From: Oxalobacter vibrioformis | GTDB lineage: Bacteria; Pseudomonadota; Gammaproteobacteria; Burkholderiales; Burkholderiaceae_D | Direction of reading: 5' to 3' | NCBI RefSeq assembly: GCF_027118995.1 | Contig: NZ_CP098242.1 | Span: 2,333,001 to 2,397,000, forward strand | DNA: 64,000 nt | Shown: positions 26,165 to 33,930 of the stretch, in pieces | How positions within the stretch are numbered: position 1 is the first letter of the stretch | How the letters are laid out: every line of letters begins with the position of its first letter | The notes under the pieces: model-generated | Seen by the model: only the letters and a program-made list of their open reading frames with translations | What the model was told of the DNA's origin: nothing | Database searches by the model: none | Translations under genes and position numbers: made by a program

Positions 26165-27334
26165 ATGAGTTTATTTGAAGCAGACAGGAAAAACCTGTTG
26201 GGGAGTGAGGGCAACAGCAACGGACAGCCGCGTCCCCTGAAACAGATACTGGAAAGTCATATCGATAAAATCAACGAAGGGTATACGCTGCAGGAGAAAC
26301 CCTGGCAGCAGGCGGTGAGCGGGAGTGCAAAGTCGCATTCAGGGCGACCTTTAATGACGATATTATCCGAGGGGCTTGACGAGATTAACCAGGGCCATAA
26401 GCCCTCATACGATCCGCATGAGGCGGTAAAAGGGTTGCAGAGGGCCAGCTATAAGCCGCTGGTGATGCTGGCGCAGAACCAGGCAGGCGGTGGTGCCGGT
26501 GAGGGCTATGGCAGGCGCGTGGGCAACAGCCTGCACACCGGGGATACGTGGGGGGCAAATAATACCTTCCATAATGTGCAGACAGACCCGCATGCGCAGG
26601 ATATGAATCGCAGGATGCTATATGGAGAAGATTCGGAGAAAGCGGTTGCGCATCTGAAGGCGTCGGCAAGACTGCCACATGTCCAGGTGATGGCGCCAGT
26701 GGTAGGTGGTTTTTTTCATGGCGTGGCAGAGACTGCCACACCATTTGTGGAGATGGGGGCACAAACGTTTAATGCGTTGTATGGGGAGACGGAACCAGGG
26801 AAAGCGTTGGCTGATTTCGGGGAAAAAACAAAAGGGCTTGAATATGCAATTGAACAGATGGAAAATAACTCTCCACTCCTGACACAAAATGGCAAACCGA
26901 CCACGTTGGGCCGTGCCGTAAGTCAAACTGGTAAACTGGCGAGGGCCGCTCCTGGCGCGATAAGGGATTATTATGCGCCTGGGCTTGGTGTTGCGAGTAC
27001 GCTGTACAACGCGGGAAAGAAGGGGCAGCGCGTGTACAACCAGACGCTGGCTGATCAGGAAACGGCACAACGGCTTTCGGGAGAGAAAAGACACCGGGAA
27101 GAAATGAAGTCTGAAGCGTTTCAAGAGGGGCTGCTCTCAGGGATTGCCGATGCAGCAGCCGGATTGCCCGGCCATTACGTGGAAAAGGCGACAGGGGCAA
27201 ATACCGATTGGGCTGTGACAAACATCATGCAAAAGACAGTACTGGACCAGGGACGACCTGCTTCACAGGAGATGATAAAGCGGATGCTGGAGGAACTGAT
27301 ACAAAGCAGTGAATGGGATATGGATCATTTTTAG
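26165..27334 (+). CDS. Large protein of Sel1 locus C, possible secreted effector
   Basis: This 389-residue protein lacks a signal peptide. It begins MSLFEAD and ends SSEWDMDHF, matching the ends of the locus B protein. Residues 23-41 (RPLKQILESHIDKINEGYT) are repeated imperfectly at 62-79 (RPLMTILSEGLDEINQGHK). A glycine-rich, weakly hydrophobic centre (VVGGFFHGVAETATPF) is followed by a charged helical C-terminus. The ribosome site is AGGAGG. No catalytic motif is recognised. The leader contains an attenuator-like terminator. By analogy with loci A and B the two Sel1 genes downstream are its likely partners. Confidence 0.6.
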   Translation: MSLFEADRKNLLGSEGNSNGQPRPLKQILESHIDKINEGYTLQEKPWQQAVSGSAKSHSGRPLMTILSEGLDEINQGHKPSYDPHEAVKGLQRASYKPLVMLAQNQAGGGAGEGYGRRVGNSLHTGDTWGANNTFHNVQTDPHAQDMNRRMLYGEDSEKAVAHLKASARLPHVQVMAPVVGGFFHGVAETATPFVEMGAQTFNALYGETEPGKALADFGEKTKGLEYAIEQMENNSPLLTQNGKPTTLGRAVSQTGKLARAAPGAIRDYYAPGLGVASTLYNAGKKGQRVYNQTLADQETAQRLSGEKRHREEMKSEAFQEGLLSGIADAAAGLPGHYVEKATGANTDWAVTNIMQKTVLDQGRPASQEMIKRMLEELIQSSEWDMDHF

Positions 27335-27346
27335 CGGGGTAAAACG

Positions 27347-27385
27347 AAAACCGGGGGCCTGAGGGAAGGTTCTCGGTTTTGCTGT
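27347..27385 (+). terminator. Terminator of the locus C large gene
   Basis: A 14 bp stem including G-T wobbles (27347-27360 with 27367-27380) and a 6-base loop begins 13 bases after the stop. Confidence 0.8.
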
Positions 27386-27405
27386 TTTAACGTGATAGGA
27401 AAGTA

Positions 27406-27414
27406 TGGCATCAT
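27406..27414 (+). promoter_or_regulatory. Candidate extended -10 promoter of the first Sel1 gene of locus C
   Basis: TGGCATCAT lies 31 bases before the ATG at 27445. Confidence 0.45.
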
Positions 27415-27444
27415 GGGGCGCAACCCTGTATCGAGGAAAATAAT

Positions 27445-28563
27445 ATGACGCCTGTTTTCTCCCACCTTTTGCATGCGCTTGATGTGTCAAAAACTCAATG
27501 TGCCCGCGTGAAACGCCATTGGATGCTTTGTGTTTTTCTTTTGCTTTTTTCTCCTTTTCTTTTTGCTGGAGACAAGGAGAAGGCGGTGGATTATTACCAT
27601 CGGGGTGAGTTGAAAAAAGCGTTTGTTTACATGGAAAAGGCTGCCCGGCAGGGTGATGCAGAAGCACAAGGTGCTTTGGGCCAGTTGTTTTCCAGAGGAG
27701 AGGGGTGTGGGCAGGATTCTGGAAAAGCAGCTTTTTGGTTCAAGAAAGCGGCCGAGCAGGGAGATATTACCGCCCAATACAATCTGGGATTGCAGTATAT
27801 GAATGGGACGGGGGTCGAAATAGACTATGGACAGGCCCGTTATTGGTATCTGAAGGCCGCTGCGCAGGGGAGCGAGAGTGCATTATTCAATATGGGCGGC
27901 CTTTATTATCATGGATATGGAGTCACAAAAAATGATGCCGAGGCGGTGAGGTGGTATCTCAAGGCCGCTGAAGCAGGAAAAACCAGCGCAATGACTCAAT
28001 TAGGACAAATGTACCGTAATGGCGAGGGCGTTACAAAAAACTTACCTCAGGCGTTGAAATGGACAACGAAAGCCGCAGAGCAGAATGAGCCGAAAGCGCA
28101 ATATAACCTTGCCATGATGTATTACGGTGGTGAAGGGGTTGAGCAAAATTATGCGACGGCAAAGGCATGGTTTGAAAAAGCGGCAGAGCAGAAACTGGAT
28201 GAAGCACAATATATGCTGGGGGTAATATACAACAGGGGGTTGGGGGTAAAGCAGGATAAACATGAGGCCGTCAAATGGTTTGCTCTTGCTGCCGCGCAAG
28301 GGCACGATAAGGCGGCGTACAATATTGCGACGGTTTATTACAACGGCAAAGGCATTTCCAAAAACGAAGCAGAGGCATTCCGGTGGATGAAAAGAGCGGC
28401 GGAGATGGGGCTGCCGGAAGGGGAGTTTGTGCTCGGTATCTTCTATGAGGACGGCGTCGGGGTAAAGAAAGATCAGGCTCAGGCTGTGATGTGGTACCAG
28501 AAGGCTGCTATGCAGGGTAATGCTGAAGCGAAAAAACGCTTGGATGCGCCGAATCTGAAATAA
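27445..28563 (+). CDS. Exported Sel1-repeat protein, locus C first copy
   Basis: The 372-residue protein has a long N-terminus before its signal core (MLCVFLLLFSPFLFAG); an internal start at the ATG of MLCVF is less likely because it would leave no basic n-region. Eight Sel1 repeats follow. Mature sequence begins near GDKEKAVDYYHRGELKKAF, a TPR-like half repeat. The downstream sister gene starts 17 bases after its stop, so the two are probably one transcript, unlike the pairs of loci A and B. Confidence 0.88.
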   Translation: MTPVFSHLLHALDVSKTQCARVKRHWMLCVFLLLFSPFLFAGDKEKAVDYYHRGELKKAFVYMEKAARQGDAEAQGALGQLFSRGEGCGQDSGKAAFWFKKAAEQGDITAQYNLGLQYMNGTGVEIDYGQARYWYLKAAAQGSESALFNMGGLYYHGYGVTKNDAEAVRWYLKAAEAGKTSAMTQLGQMYRNGEGVTKNLPQALKWTTKAAEQNEPKAQYNLAMMYYGGEGVEQNYATAKAWFEKAAEQKLDEAQYMLGVIYNRGLGVKQDKHEAVKWFALAAAQGHDKAAYNIATVYYNGKGISKNEAEAFRWMKRAAEMGLPEGEFVLGIFYEDGVGVKKDQAQAVMWYQKAAMQGNAEAKKRLDAPNLK

Positions 28564-28579
28564 ATCTGGGCTATTTTCT

Positions 28580-29659
28580 ATGAAAAATTTTTTCAAAATA
28601 CCCCTTTTTTTCCTGTTGCTAATCGGGCTCCTCGTTTCCCCTTCCCTTTTCGCCGGAGACAAGGAAAAAGCTGTGGCGTACTACAAGGAGCGCGACTATA
28701 AAAATGCCTGTATCTACATGGAAAAAGCAGCCGGGCAAGGGGATGCCGAAGCGCAGGGCATGCTGGGCAACTTCTATTCTGATGGCCAAGGCTGCAAACA
28801 GGACCATAGGCTGGCAGCCTTCTGGAACCGGAAAGCCGCAGAGCAGGGGCACCCTACCGCCCAGTATAATCTCGGCTTGCAATACGAAAACGGACGGGGC
28901 GTCAAACAGGATTACCAGGCAGCCTATCACTGGTACCAGAAAGCGGCTGGGCAGGGGAACGCATCAGCCATATTTAATCTGGGCGGTCTCTATTACAGGG
29001 GACTAGGTGTCACGGAAGACCATGCCGAGGCCTTCAAGTGGTATCTCAAGGCCGCCCAAGCAGGCAGTATTGGGGCTCAGACCCATGTAGGCGTTTTATA
29101 CGCTGATGCGGATGGCGTGAAGCAGGATCTGGCTGAGGCGCTCAAATGGACAATGAAAGCCGCTGGGCAGGATTACCCGAAGGCACAATACAACCTGGCG
29201 ATGATGTATTACGACGGTGAAGGCGTGAAGCAGGATTACGGTGAAGCCATGGCGTGGTTTCAGAAGGCTGCCGGGCAGGATTTTACCGAAGCACAGTACA
29301 TGATCGGGGTGATGTATAGCCGGGGACTGGGCATTGCCCAGGACAAACCGGCAGCCATCCAATGGTTCATCCTTGCCGCCGGGCAGGGACACAGCAAGGC
29401 GGCGTACAACATTGCCGCCATTTACTACAACGGAGACGGCGTAGCAAAAAATGGTGCCGAAGCCTTCCGCTGGACAAAAAAAGCGATTGAAATGGGGTTG
29501 CCTCAAGGGGAATTCATGCTTGCCGTCCTCTACGAGGAGGGAGTGGGTGTAGAGAAAAACCCGGCCCAAGCCGCCGCACTGTACAGAAAACTGGCGGCAC
29601 AGGGCAATGCAGAAGCACAGGAGCGGCTGGACAGGATGAAAAGAGGGAAGGGGAAATAA
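28580..29659 (+). CDS. Exported Sel1-repeat protein, locus C second copy
   Basis: The 359-residue paralogue of 27445-28563 has a compact signal peptide (cleavage near SLFAG) and eight repeats in the same register. Many repeats carry AAGQG or AAGQD instead of the AAEQG of the sister gene, a consistent change across the array that suggests internal repeat homogenisation. It has no promoter of its own that I can see. Confidence 0.9.
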   Translation: MKNFFKIPLFFLLLIGLLVSPSLFAGDKEKAVAYYKERDYKNACIYMEKAAGQGDAEAQGMLGNFYSDGQGCKQDHRLAAFWNRKAAEQGHPTAQYNLGLQYENGRGVKQDYQAAYHWYQKAAGQGNASAIFNLGGLYYRGLGVTEDHAEAFKWYLKAAQAGSIGAQTHVGVLYADADGVKQDLAEALKWTMKAAGQDYPKAQYNLAMMYYDGEGVKQDYGEAMAWFQKAAGQDFTEAQYMIGVMYSRGLGIAQDKPAAIQWFILAAGQGHSKAAYNIAAIYYNGDGVAKNGAEAFRWTKKAIEMGLPQGEFMLAVLYEEGVGVEKNPAQAAALYRKLAAQGNAEAQERLDRMKRGKGK

Positions 29660-29662
29660 CGG

Positions 29663-29815
29663 ATGCTGCGGCGATGGGTTGTGCTGCATGCGCTGGCCGG
29701 CAGTTGGGCTGAGGGCGCGTCACGCGAGGCTATCCGGGAGCGGGTGGCAAAAGCGTATGACAGGTACCAGAAGTGCGGGATGAAAGGGGCGCGCTCGCTT
29801 TTTGCGACACAATGA
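29663..29815 (+). CDS. Possible 50-residue protein or gene remnant
   Basis: An ATG four bases after the Sel1 stop opens a frame of 50 codons, helical and basic (EAIRERVAKAYDRYQKCGMKG). A ribosome site GGGGAAAT-like precedes it. I do not recognise it. It may be the tail of a lost gene. Confidence 0.3.
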   Translation: MLRRWVVLHALAGSWAEGASREAIRERVAKAYDRYQKCGMKGARSLFATQ

Positions 29816-29907
29816 CTTCCCTGCTGGAAAAGTGTCGCTTTTTATACACACCTGTTACGTATTTTTCCGCTTTTTGTGCCTGATTCTGCCGATATGCCTG
29901 CCGGTTA

Positions 29908-29916
29908 TGGCAAGAT
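29908..29916 (+). promoter_or_regulatory. Candidate extended -10 promoter of the Sel1 gene at 29994
   Basis: TGGCAAGAT followed by AGGG, the same as before the locus A Sel1 genes. Confidence 0.5.
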
Positions 29917-29993
29917 AGGGTTTCCCCTTGCGCTGTTTGGCCTACCGGGTGATGCCTTGCCAGTCCGGCAAGGGGAAGCAGATAGAGGATGCA

Positions 29994-30992
29994 ATGATGG
30001 GACAAAATAAAACTAACCTGACCTCCCAGATGGCGTTTGGCCTTTTCCTGGCGCTCATGCTGTCGCTTTCCGGTGAGGCTTTGGCGCAGGAGGAAGAGTC
30101 GAAACGGGCTCGCCAGGCCGACAGTGCTTTTAGTTATGAAGACGAGGGCTATGCGGCGTCTGATGAAATTTCCGGCAAGGATTCCTATAGCACCCGTTCG
30201 CTGGTGAAAACCGGCCTTGAGTATGCAAAAGGCGAGGGGGTTGACCAGGATTATGCCAAGGCGCATGAGTATTTCATGAAGGCGGCCGATGAAGGCAGCG
30301 CGAAAGCGCAGTTTTACCTGGGGATCATGTATGCCACCGGCAAGGGGGTAAAGGCGGATCAGGTGCAGGCGGCTTTTTGGTACCAGAAGGCGGCCGACCA
30401 GGGTAATACGGATGCGATTTTGAAGCTTGCGGGCATGCATATTTCCGGCAAGGGCGCGGCAAAGGATTTTTCCAAGGCGATGCAGCTGTACAAGGAGGTG
30501 GCTGACAAGGGGGATATGCGCGGGATAAACGGGCAGGCGTATCTTTATATGAAGGGTATCGGGGTCACGCAGGATTACACGCAGGCGATGATGCTTTATA
30601 TGCAGGCAGCGGAAAATGGCAATGCGCACGCGCAAAGCCGTGTCGGCTTTATGTATGCGCGTGGCCTGGGGGTAAGGCTGAATTACGGGCAGGCGTATGA
30701 ATGGATGCTCAAGGCGGCTGAGCAGGGCAATCTTTTTGCACAGGGTTTTGTCGGCTCGCTTTATGAGCGTGGAAAAGGGGTGAAAGCCGATTATAAGGAA
30801 GCGATGGCGTGGTACCAGAAGGCAGCAGAGAAAGGGGATGATTTTTCAATGTACCGCATTGGCGCCCTGTATGAAGAGGGCCGTGGTGTGAAGGCGGACA
30901 AAAAAGAGGCGCTGGAATGGTACAAGAAGGCGGCTTCGCAGGGGAGTGATGCTGCCAGAAACCGTCTGATTGAGCTGGAAGAGACAAAATAG
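29994..30992 (+). CDS. Exported Sel1-repeat protein, seven repeats
   Basis: Two adjacent ATGs (29994 and 29997) follow AGAGGA. The protein of 332 residues has a signal peptide (cleavage near EALAQ), an acidic linker of about 50 residues and seven repeats. The third repeat is unusual (ISGKGAAKD). It ends at a strong terminator. It is single-copy and not paired with a large protein. Confidence 0.9.
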   Translation: MMGQNKTNLTSQMAFGLFLALMLSLSGEALAQEEESKRARQADSAFSYEDEGYAASDEISGKDSYSTRSLVKTGLEYAKGEGVDQDYAKAHEYFMKAADEGSAKAQFYLGIMYATGKGVKADQVQAAFWYQKAADQGNTDAILKLAGMHISGKGAAKDFSKAMQLYKEVADKGDMRGINGQAYLYMKGIGVTQDYTQAMMLYMQAAENGNAHAQSRVGFMYARGLGVRLNYGQAYEWMLKAAEQGNLFAQGFVGSLYERGKGVKADYKEAMAWYQKAAEKGDDFSMYRIGALYEEGRGVKADKKEALEWYKKAASQGSDAARNRLIELEETK

Positions 30993-31014
30993 GAGTCAAT
31001 GCAGGATTTACCGG

Positions 31015-31047
31015 AAACGCACAGAAAAATCTGTGCGTTTTTTTTAT
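31015..31047 (+). terminator. Terminator of the Sel1 gene at 29994
   Basis: AAACGCACAGA / TCTGTGCGTTT with a short A loop and eight or more Ts. Confidence 0.9.
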
Positions 31048-31120
31048 TTCTTTTCCATGCGCGATGCCTGTAATAGAGGGTGTTTTTTTCAGCGGGCTCT
31101 TCTTTTGAGGTACTTTCTTG

Positions 31121-31129
31121 TGGCATGAT
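31121..31129 (+). promoter_or_regulatory. Candidate extended -10 promoter of the frameshifted Sel1 gene
   Basis: TGGCATGAT lies 50 bases before the ATG at 31180. Confidence 0.45.
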
Positions 31130-31179
31130 AAAGGCTGATGTTTCCGTTAATCAATTTTTTTGACGAGAAGGGGATGGGT

Positions 31180-31859
31180 ATGATGAAGAAAGGCATGGGG
31201 AAAAAGGGATTGCTGGCAGCACTTTTGGCGGTGGGCTGTTTTGCGGCAACGGGTATGGTAACGGCACAGGATGTCGGCGATAAGGGAGAGGCTGATACAC
31301 CAAAACGCGTGCGCATGCAGCGGGGTGACAATGCGGAAGTGATCGCCACGCTCAGGCAAAAAGCCCAAAGTGGTGATGACAAGGCGCAGGCCCGTTTGGG
31401 GATCATGTATGAGCAGGGTCTTGGTGTCAGGAGGGACGGCAAGCAGGCGGTGGCATGGTATGAAAAAGCCGCTGCACAGAATAATTCATTTGCCCAGACG
31501 GCTCTGGCCGATATGTACGCCAGGGGCCGTGAGGTGAGCGCGATTATGTGAAGGCGGCAAACTGGGCGCAAAAAGGTGCCGATAATGGCGATCCGAGAGC
31601 GCAGCTGATCCTGGCTTATCTGTATGAGAATGGCCTGGGGGTAAAGGAGGACGCCCAGAAAGCGTTTGCGCTTTATACCAAATCGGCCAATAAGGGCGAG
31701 ACGTTTTCGATGTACAGCCTGGGTGTGATGTATGAGGAAGGCCGGGGCGTTGAGAAGAACAGGGAAAAGGCGATCGAGTGGTATCAGAAGGCCGCTTCGC
31801 GTGACAGCACGCCAGCCCAGAAAAAAATGGCGGAAATCCAGTCGAAGTCAGACAAGTGA
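31180..31859 (+). pseudogene. Sel1-repeat gene with a single frameshift
   Basis: The first frame encodes a signal peptide (cleavage near GMVTAQ) and a repeat and a half, then stops at 31551 after GREVSAIM. The next frame resumes precisely in register with RDYVKAANWAQKGADNG and two more repeats. One missing base near 31535-31540 (the expected motif is GRGVERDY) accounts for it. The rest is undamaged, so the mutation is recent, or a sequencing error. Confidence 0.85.
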
Positions 31860-31887
31860 TGCACTAAAAAAGGGTATCGAAAAAAGG

Positions 31888-31920
31888 CAGCGCCTGGTTT
31901 TATGTCAGGCGCTGTTTTTT
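31888..31920 (+). terminator. Terminator of the frameshifted Sel1 gene
   Basis: CAGCGCCTG / CAGGCGCTG with a 9-base loop and six Ts. Confidence 0.9.
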
Positions 31921-32020
31921 CGTCTGGAAAGCGCGTTTTGTTGCTTCGCCAGGGGAGCCTGCTGCCTGATTCGTCCGGGATTTCTTATTGACGCGGTGAA
32001 TATGCCCCGGTAAAAATTTG

Positions 32021-32029
32021 TGGCATGAT
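32021..32029 (+). promoter_or_regulatory. Candidate extended -10 promoter of the Sel1 gene at 32090
   Basis: TGGCATGAT, identical to the element at 31121, lies about 60 bases before the start. Confidence 0.45.
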
Positions 32030-32089
32030 GTCAGCCTGACATGTTTTTGTCGGCGGGTTTTCTCACCTTTATCCGGCACCTGATTACTC

Positions 32090-33838
32090 ATGATGCGTTA
32101 TTTTCTGACCGGTTTTCTGATTTGCCTCTTCGGGCTGGGGAGTGCCCCGGTATGGGCGGATGCTTTTTCTGACGGGAAGCGTTTTGTCCAGAAGAAGCAG
32201 TATGCCAAGGCGGTAGAGGCTTTTAAAAAAGGCGCGGAAAAAGGGGATGCGCGTTCGGCGTATGCGCTTGGCCGGATGTATGCCCTGGGTGAAGGGGTGG
32301 ATACGAACCGCTCTGAAAGCGCGGTCTGGCTGGAACAGGCGGCTCAGAAGGAACATGCCGGGGCGCAGTATCTCCTGGGTGCGATGTGTTTTGATGGTGT
32401 CGGTGTTTCCCAGGATGATGAGAAAGCGCTTTTCTGGATGCGGGAGTCTGCGGATAACGGTTTTGCCGAAGCGCAGTATGCGCTCGGCCGGATGTATGCC
32501 ACTGGCCACGGGGTGTTAAGGGATGGGGCAGAAAGCGCCGCCTGGTATAAAAAGGCGGCTGAGAATGGCCATGTGGAAGCCCAGATTGCCCTGGGGGCAG
32601 CCTATGCGGCCGGGCGGGGTGTCGGGAAAAATGATGAGGAGTCGGTCGCCTGGTATCAAAAGGCGGCTGCGGCAGGGGATGCGCAGGGGCAGCGTTATCT
32701 GGGTGCGATGTATGCTGCCGGGCGCGGGGTGGAAAAGGACTTTCAGGCGGCTTTTGACTGGTACAAAAAGGCAGCGCTTCAGGGAGATGCGATTGCCCAG
32801 CGGAATCTGGGTATCCTGTATGCGACAGGGCGCGGGGTTGACAAAAATTTTGAGGAGGCGGAGTACTGGTACCACAAGGCGGCGTTGCAGGAGGATGCCA
32901 GGGCGCAGTATGGATTGGGTGCGCTGTATGCCCGCGGGGCTGGTGTGGAAAAGGATGAGGCAAGGGCTGTCTCCTGGTACCGGAAAGCGGCAAGGCAGAA
33001 CCTGCCGGATGCACAGTATGCGCTGGGCCTGATGTTTGCCAGCGGACGGGGTGTCAGGAAAAACGGGCAGCAGGCGGCTTACTGGTATGAGAAAGCGGCC
33101 GAACAGGGGTATGCCAGAGCGCAGTATAACCTCGGGTTGATGTATGACATGGGACAGGGCATCGAGCAGGATGCGGAAAAGGCATCGATGTGGCTGGTCA
33201 AGGCGGCTGAAAACAAGGTGAAAGAGGTCGAGCCATACGTGGCATTCCGGTATGCGCAGGGTATCGGCATGAAAGCGGATGATGCGAAGGCAGCGCACTG
33301 GTATGAGAAAGCGGCGGAAAGAGGCGATGTGAAGTCACAGTACAACATCGCCGTGATGTACCTCTGGGGAAGGGGTGTGACGCGTGATGATGAGAAGGCG
33401 GCTTACTGGTACAAAAAGGCGGCTGACCAGGGGGACTTCCGTTCTCAGCACAGTCTGGGGGCGCTCTATGAGGAAGGCCGCGGGGTCCAGCAAAGCTATG
33501 ACATAGCGGCCATGTGGTATGCGCGGGCAGCGGCGACGGAAAATGCCCGTGCCCAGCGGGAACTGTATGGAAAGGAACGTCCGGTACCGGCTGGCGATGT
33601 CACGGAGGACAGTGAAGAGGATGGTGGTAAAAAGGTGATAGAAAAGCGGGTTTTTACGCCTGCGGCACCACAGGACAGCAAACCCGCAGCCGATGCTGCC
33701 GGTGCCGTAAAGAAAACCGGTAGCAAGACAGCCACGTCCGGGAGCAAGGCCGCTTCTTCCCCTAAAAAAAGCAAACCCCGGACCACCAAAAGCGCGCAGC
33801 AAAAAAAGCAGGCCCGGTCACGCAGCAAAAAACGCTGA
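32090..33838 (+). CDS. Exported Sel1-repeat protein, twelve repeats and basic tail
   Basis: The 582-residue protein starts with a signal peptide (cleavage near APVWA-D) and carries about twelve Sel1 repeats. The tenth region is degenerate (AENKVKEVEPYVAFRYAQGIG). After residue 500 the array gives way to a disordered tail rich in K, A, S and P (SKAASSPKKSKPRTTKS). Such a strongly basic end could bind cell wall, LPS or nucleic acid. This tail is unique among the Sel1 proteins here. Confidence 0.9.
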   Translation: MMRYFLTGFLICLFGLGSAPVWADAFSDGKRFVQKKQYAKAVEAFKKGAEKGDARSAYALGRMYALGEGVDTNRSESAVWLEQAAQKEHAGAQYLLGAMCFDGVGVSQDDEKALFWMRESADNGFAEAQYALGRMYATGHGVLRDGAESAAWYKKAAENGHVEAQIALGAAYAAGRGVGKNDEESVAWYQKAAAAGDAQGQRYLGAMYAAGRGVEKDFQAAFDWYKKAALQGDAIAQRNLGILYATGRGVDKNFEEAEYWYHKAALQEDARAQYGLGALYARGAGVEKDEARAVSWYRKAARQNLPDAQYALGLMFASGRGVRKNGQQAAYWYEKAAEQGYARAQYNLGLMYDMGQGIEQDAEKASMWLVKAAENKVKEVEPYVAFRYAQGIGMKADDAKAAHWYEKAAERGDVKSQYNIAVMYLWGRGVTRDDEKAAYWYKKAADQGDFRSQHSLGALYEEGRGVQQSYDIAAMWYARAAATENARAQRELYGKERPVPAGDVTEDSEEDGGKKVIEKRVFTPAAPQDSKPAADAAGAVKKTGSKTATSGSKAASSPKKSKPRTTKSAQQKKQARSRSKKR

Positions 33839-33855
33839 GTCTGCTGAAAAATTGC

Positions 33856-33883
33856 TTGATTATTAATACGTTACCGCTACAAT
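33856..33883 (+). promoter_or_regulatory. Promoter of the ATPase gene
   Basis: TTGATT, 16 bases, TACAAT. Transcription would start near 33890, about 40 bases before the ATG. Confidence 0.6.
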
Positions 33884-33930
33884 GCTACGGTGACCTCACG
33901 CTTTGAGGGGGCCGGCGCAAGGAGGGGCTT

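Noticed and set aside
29928..29993. Upstream start for the Sel1 gene at 29994
   Set aside because: It would add 22 residues before the signal peptide, and the AGAGGA ribosome site matches the later ATGs.
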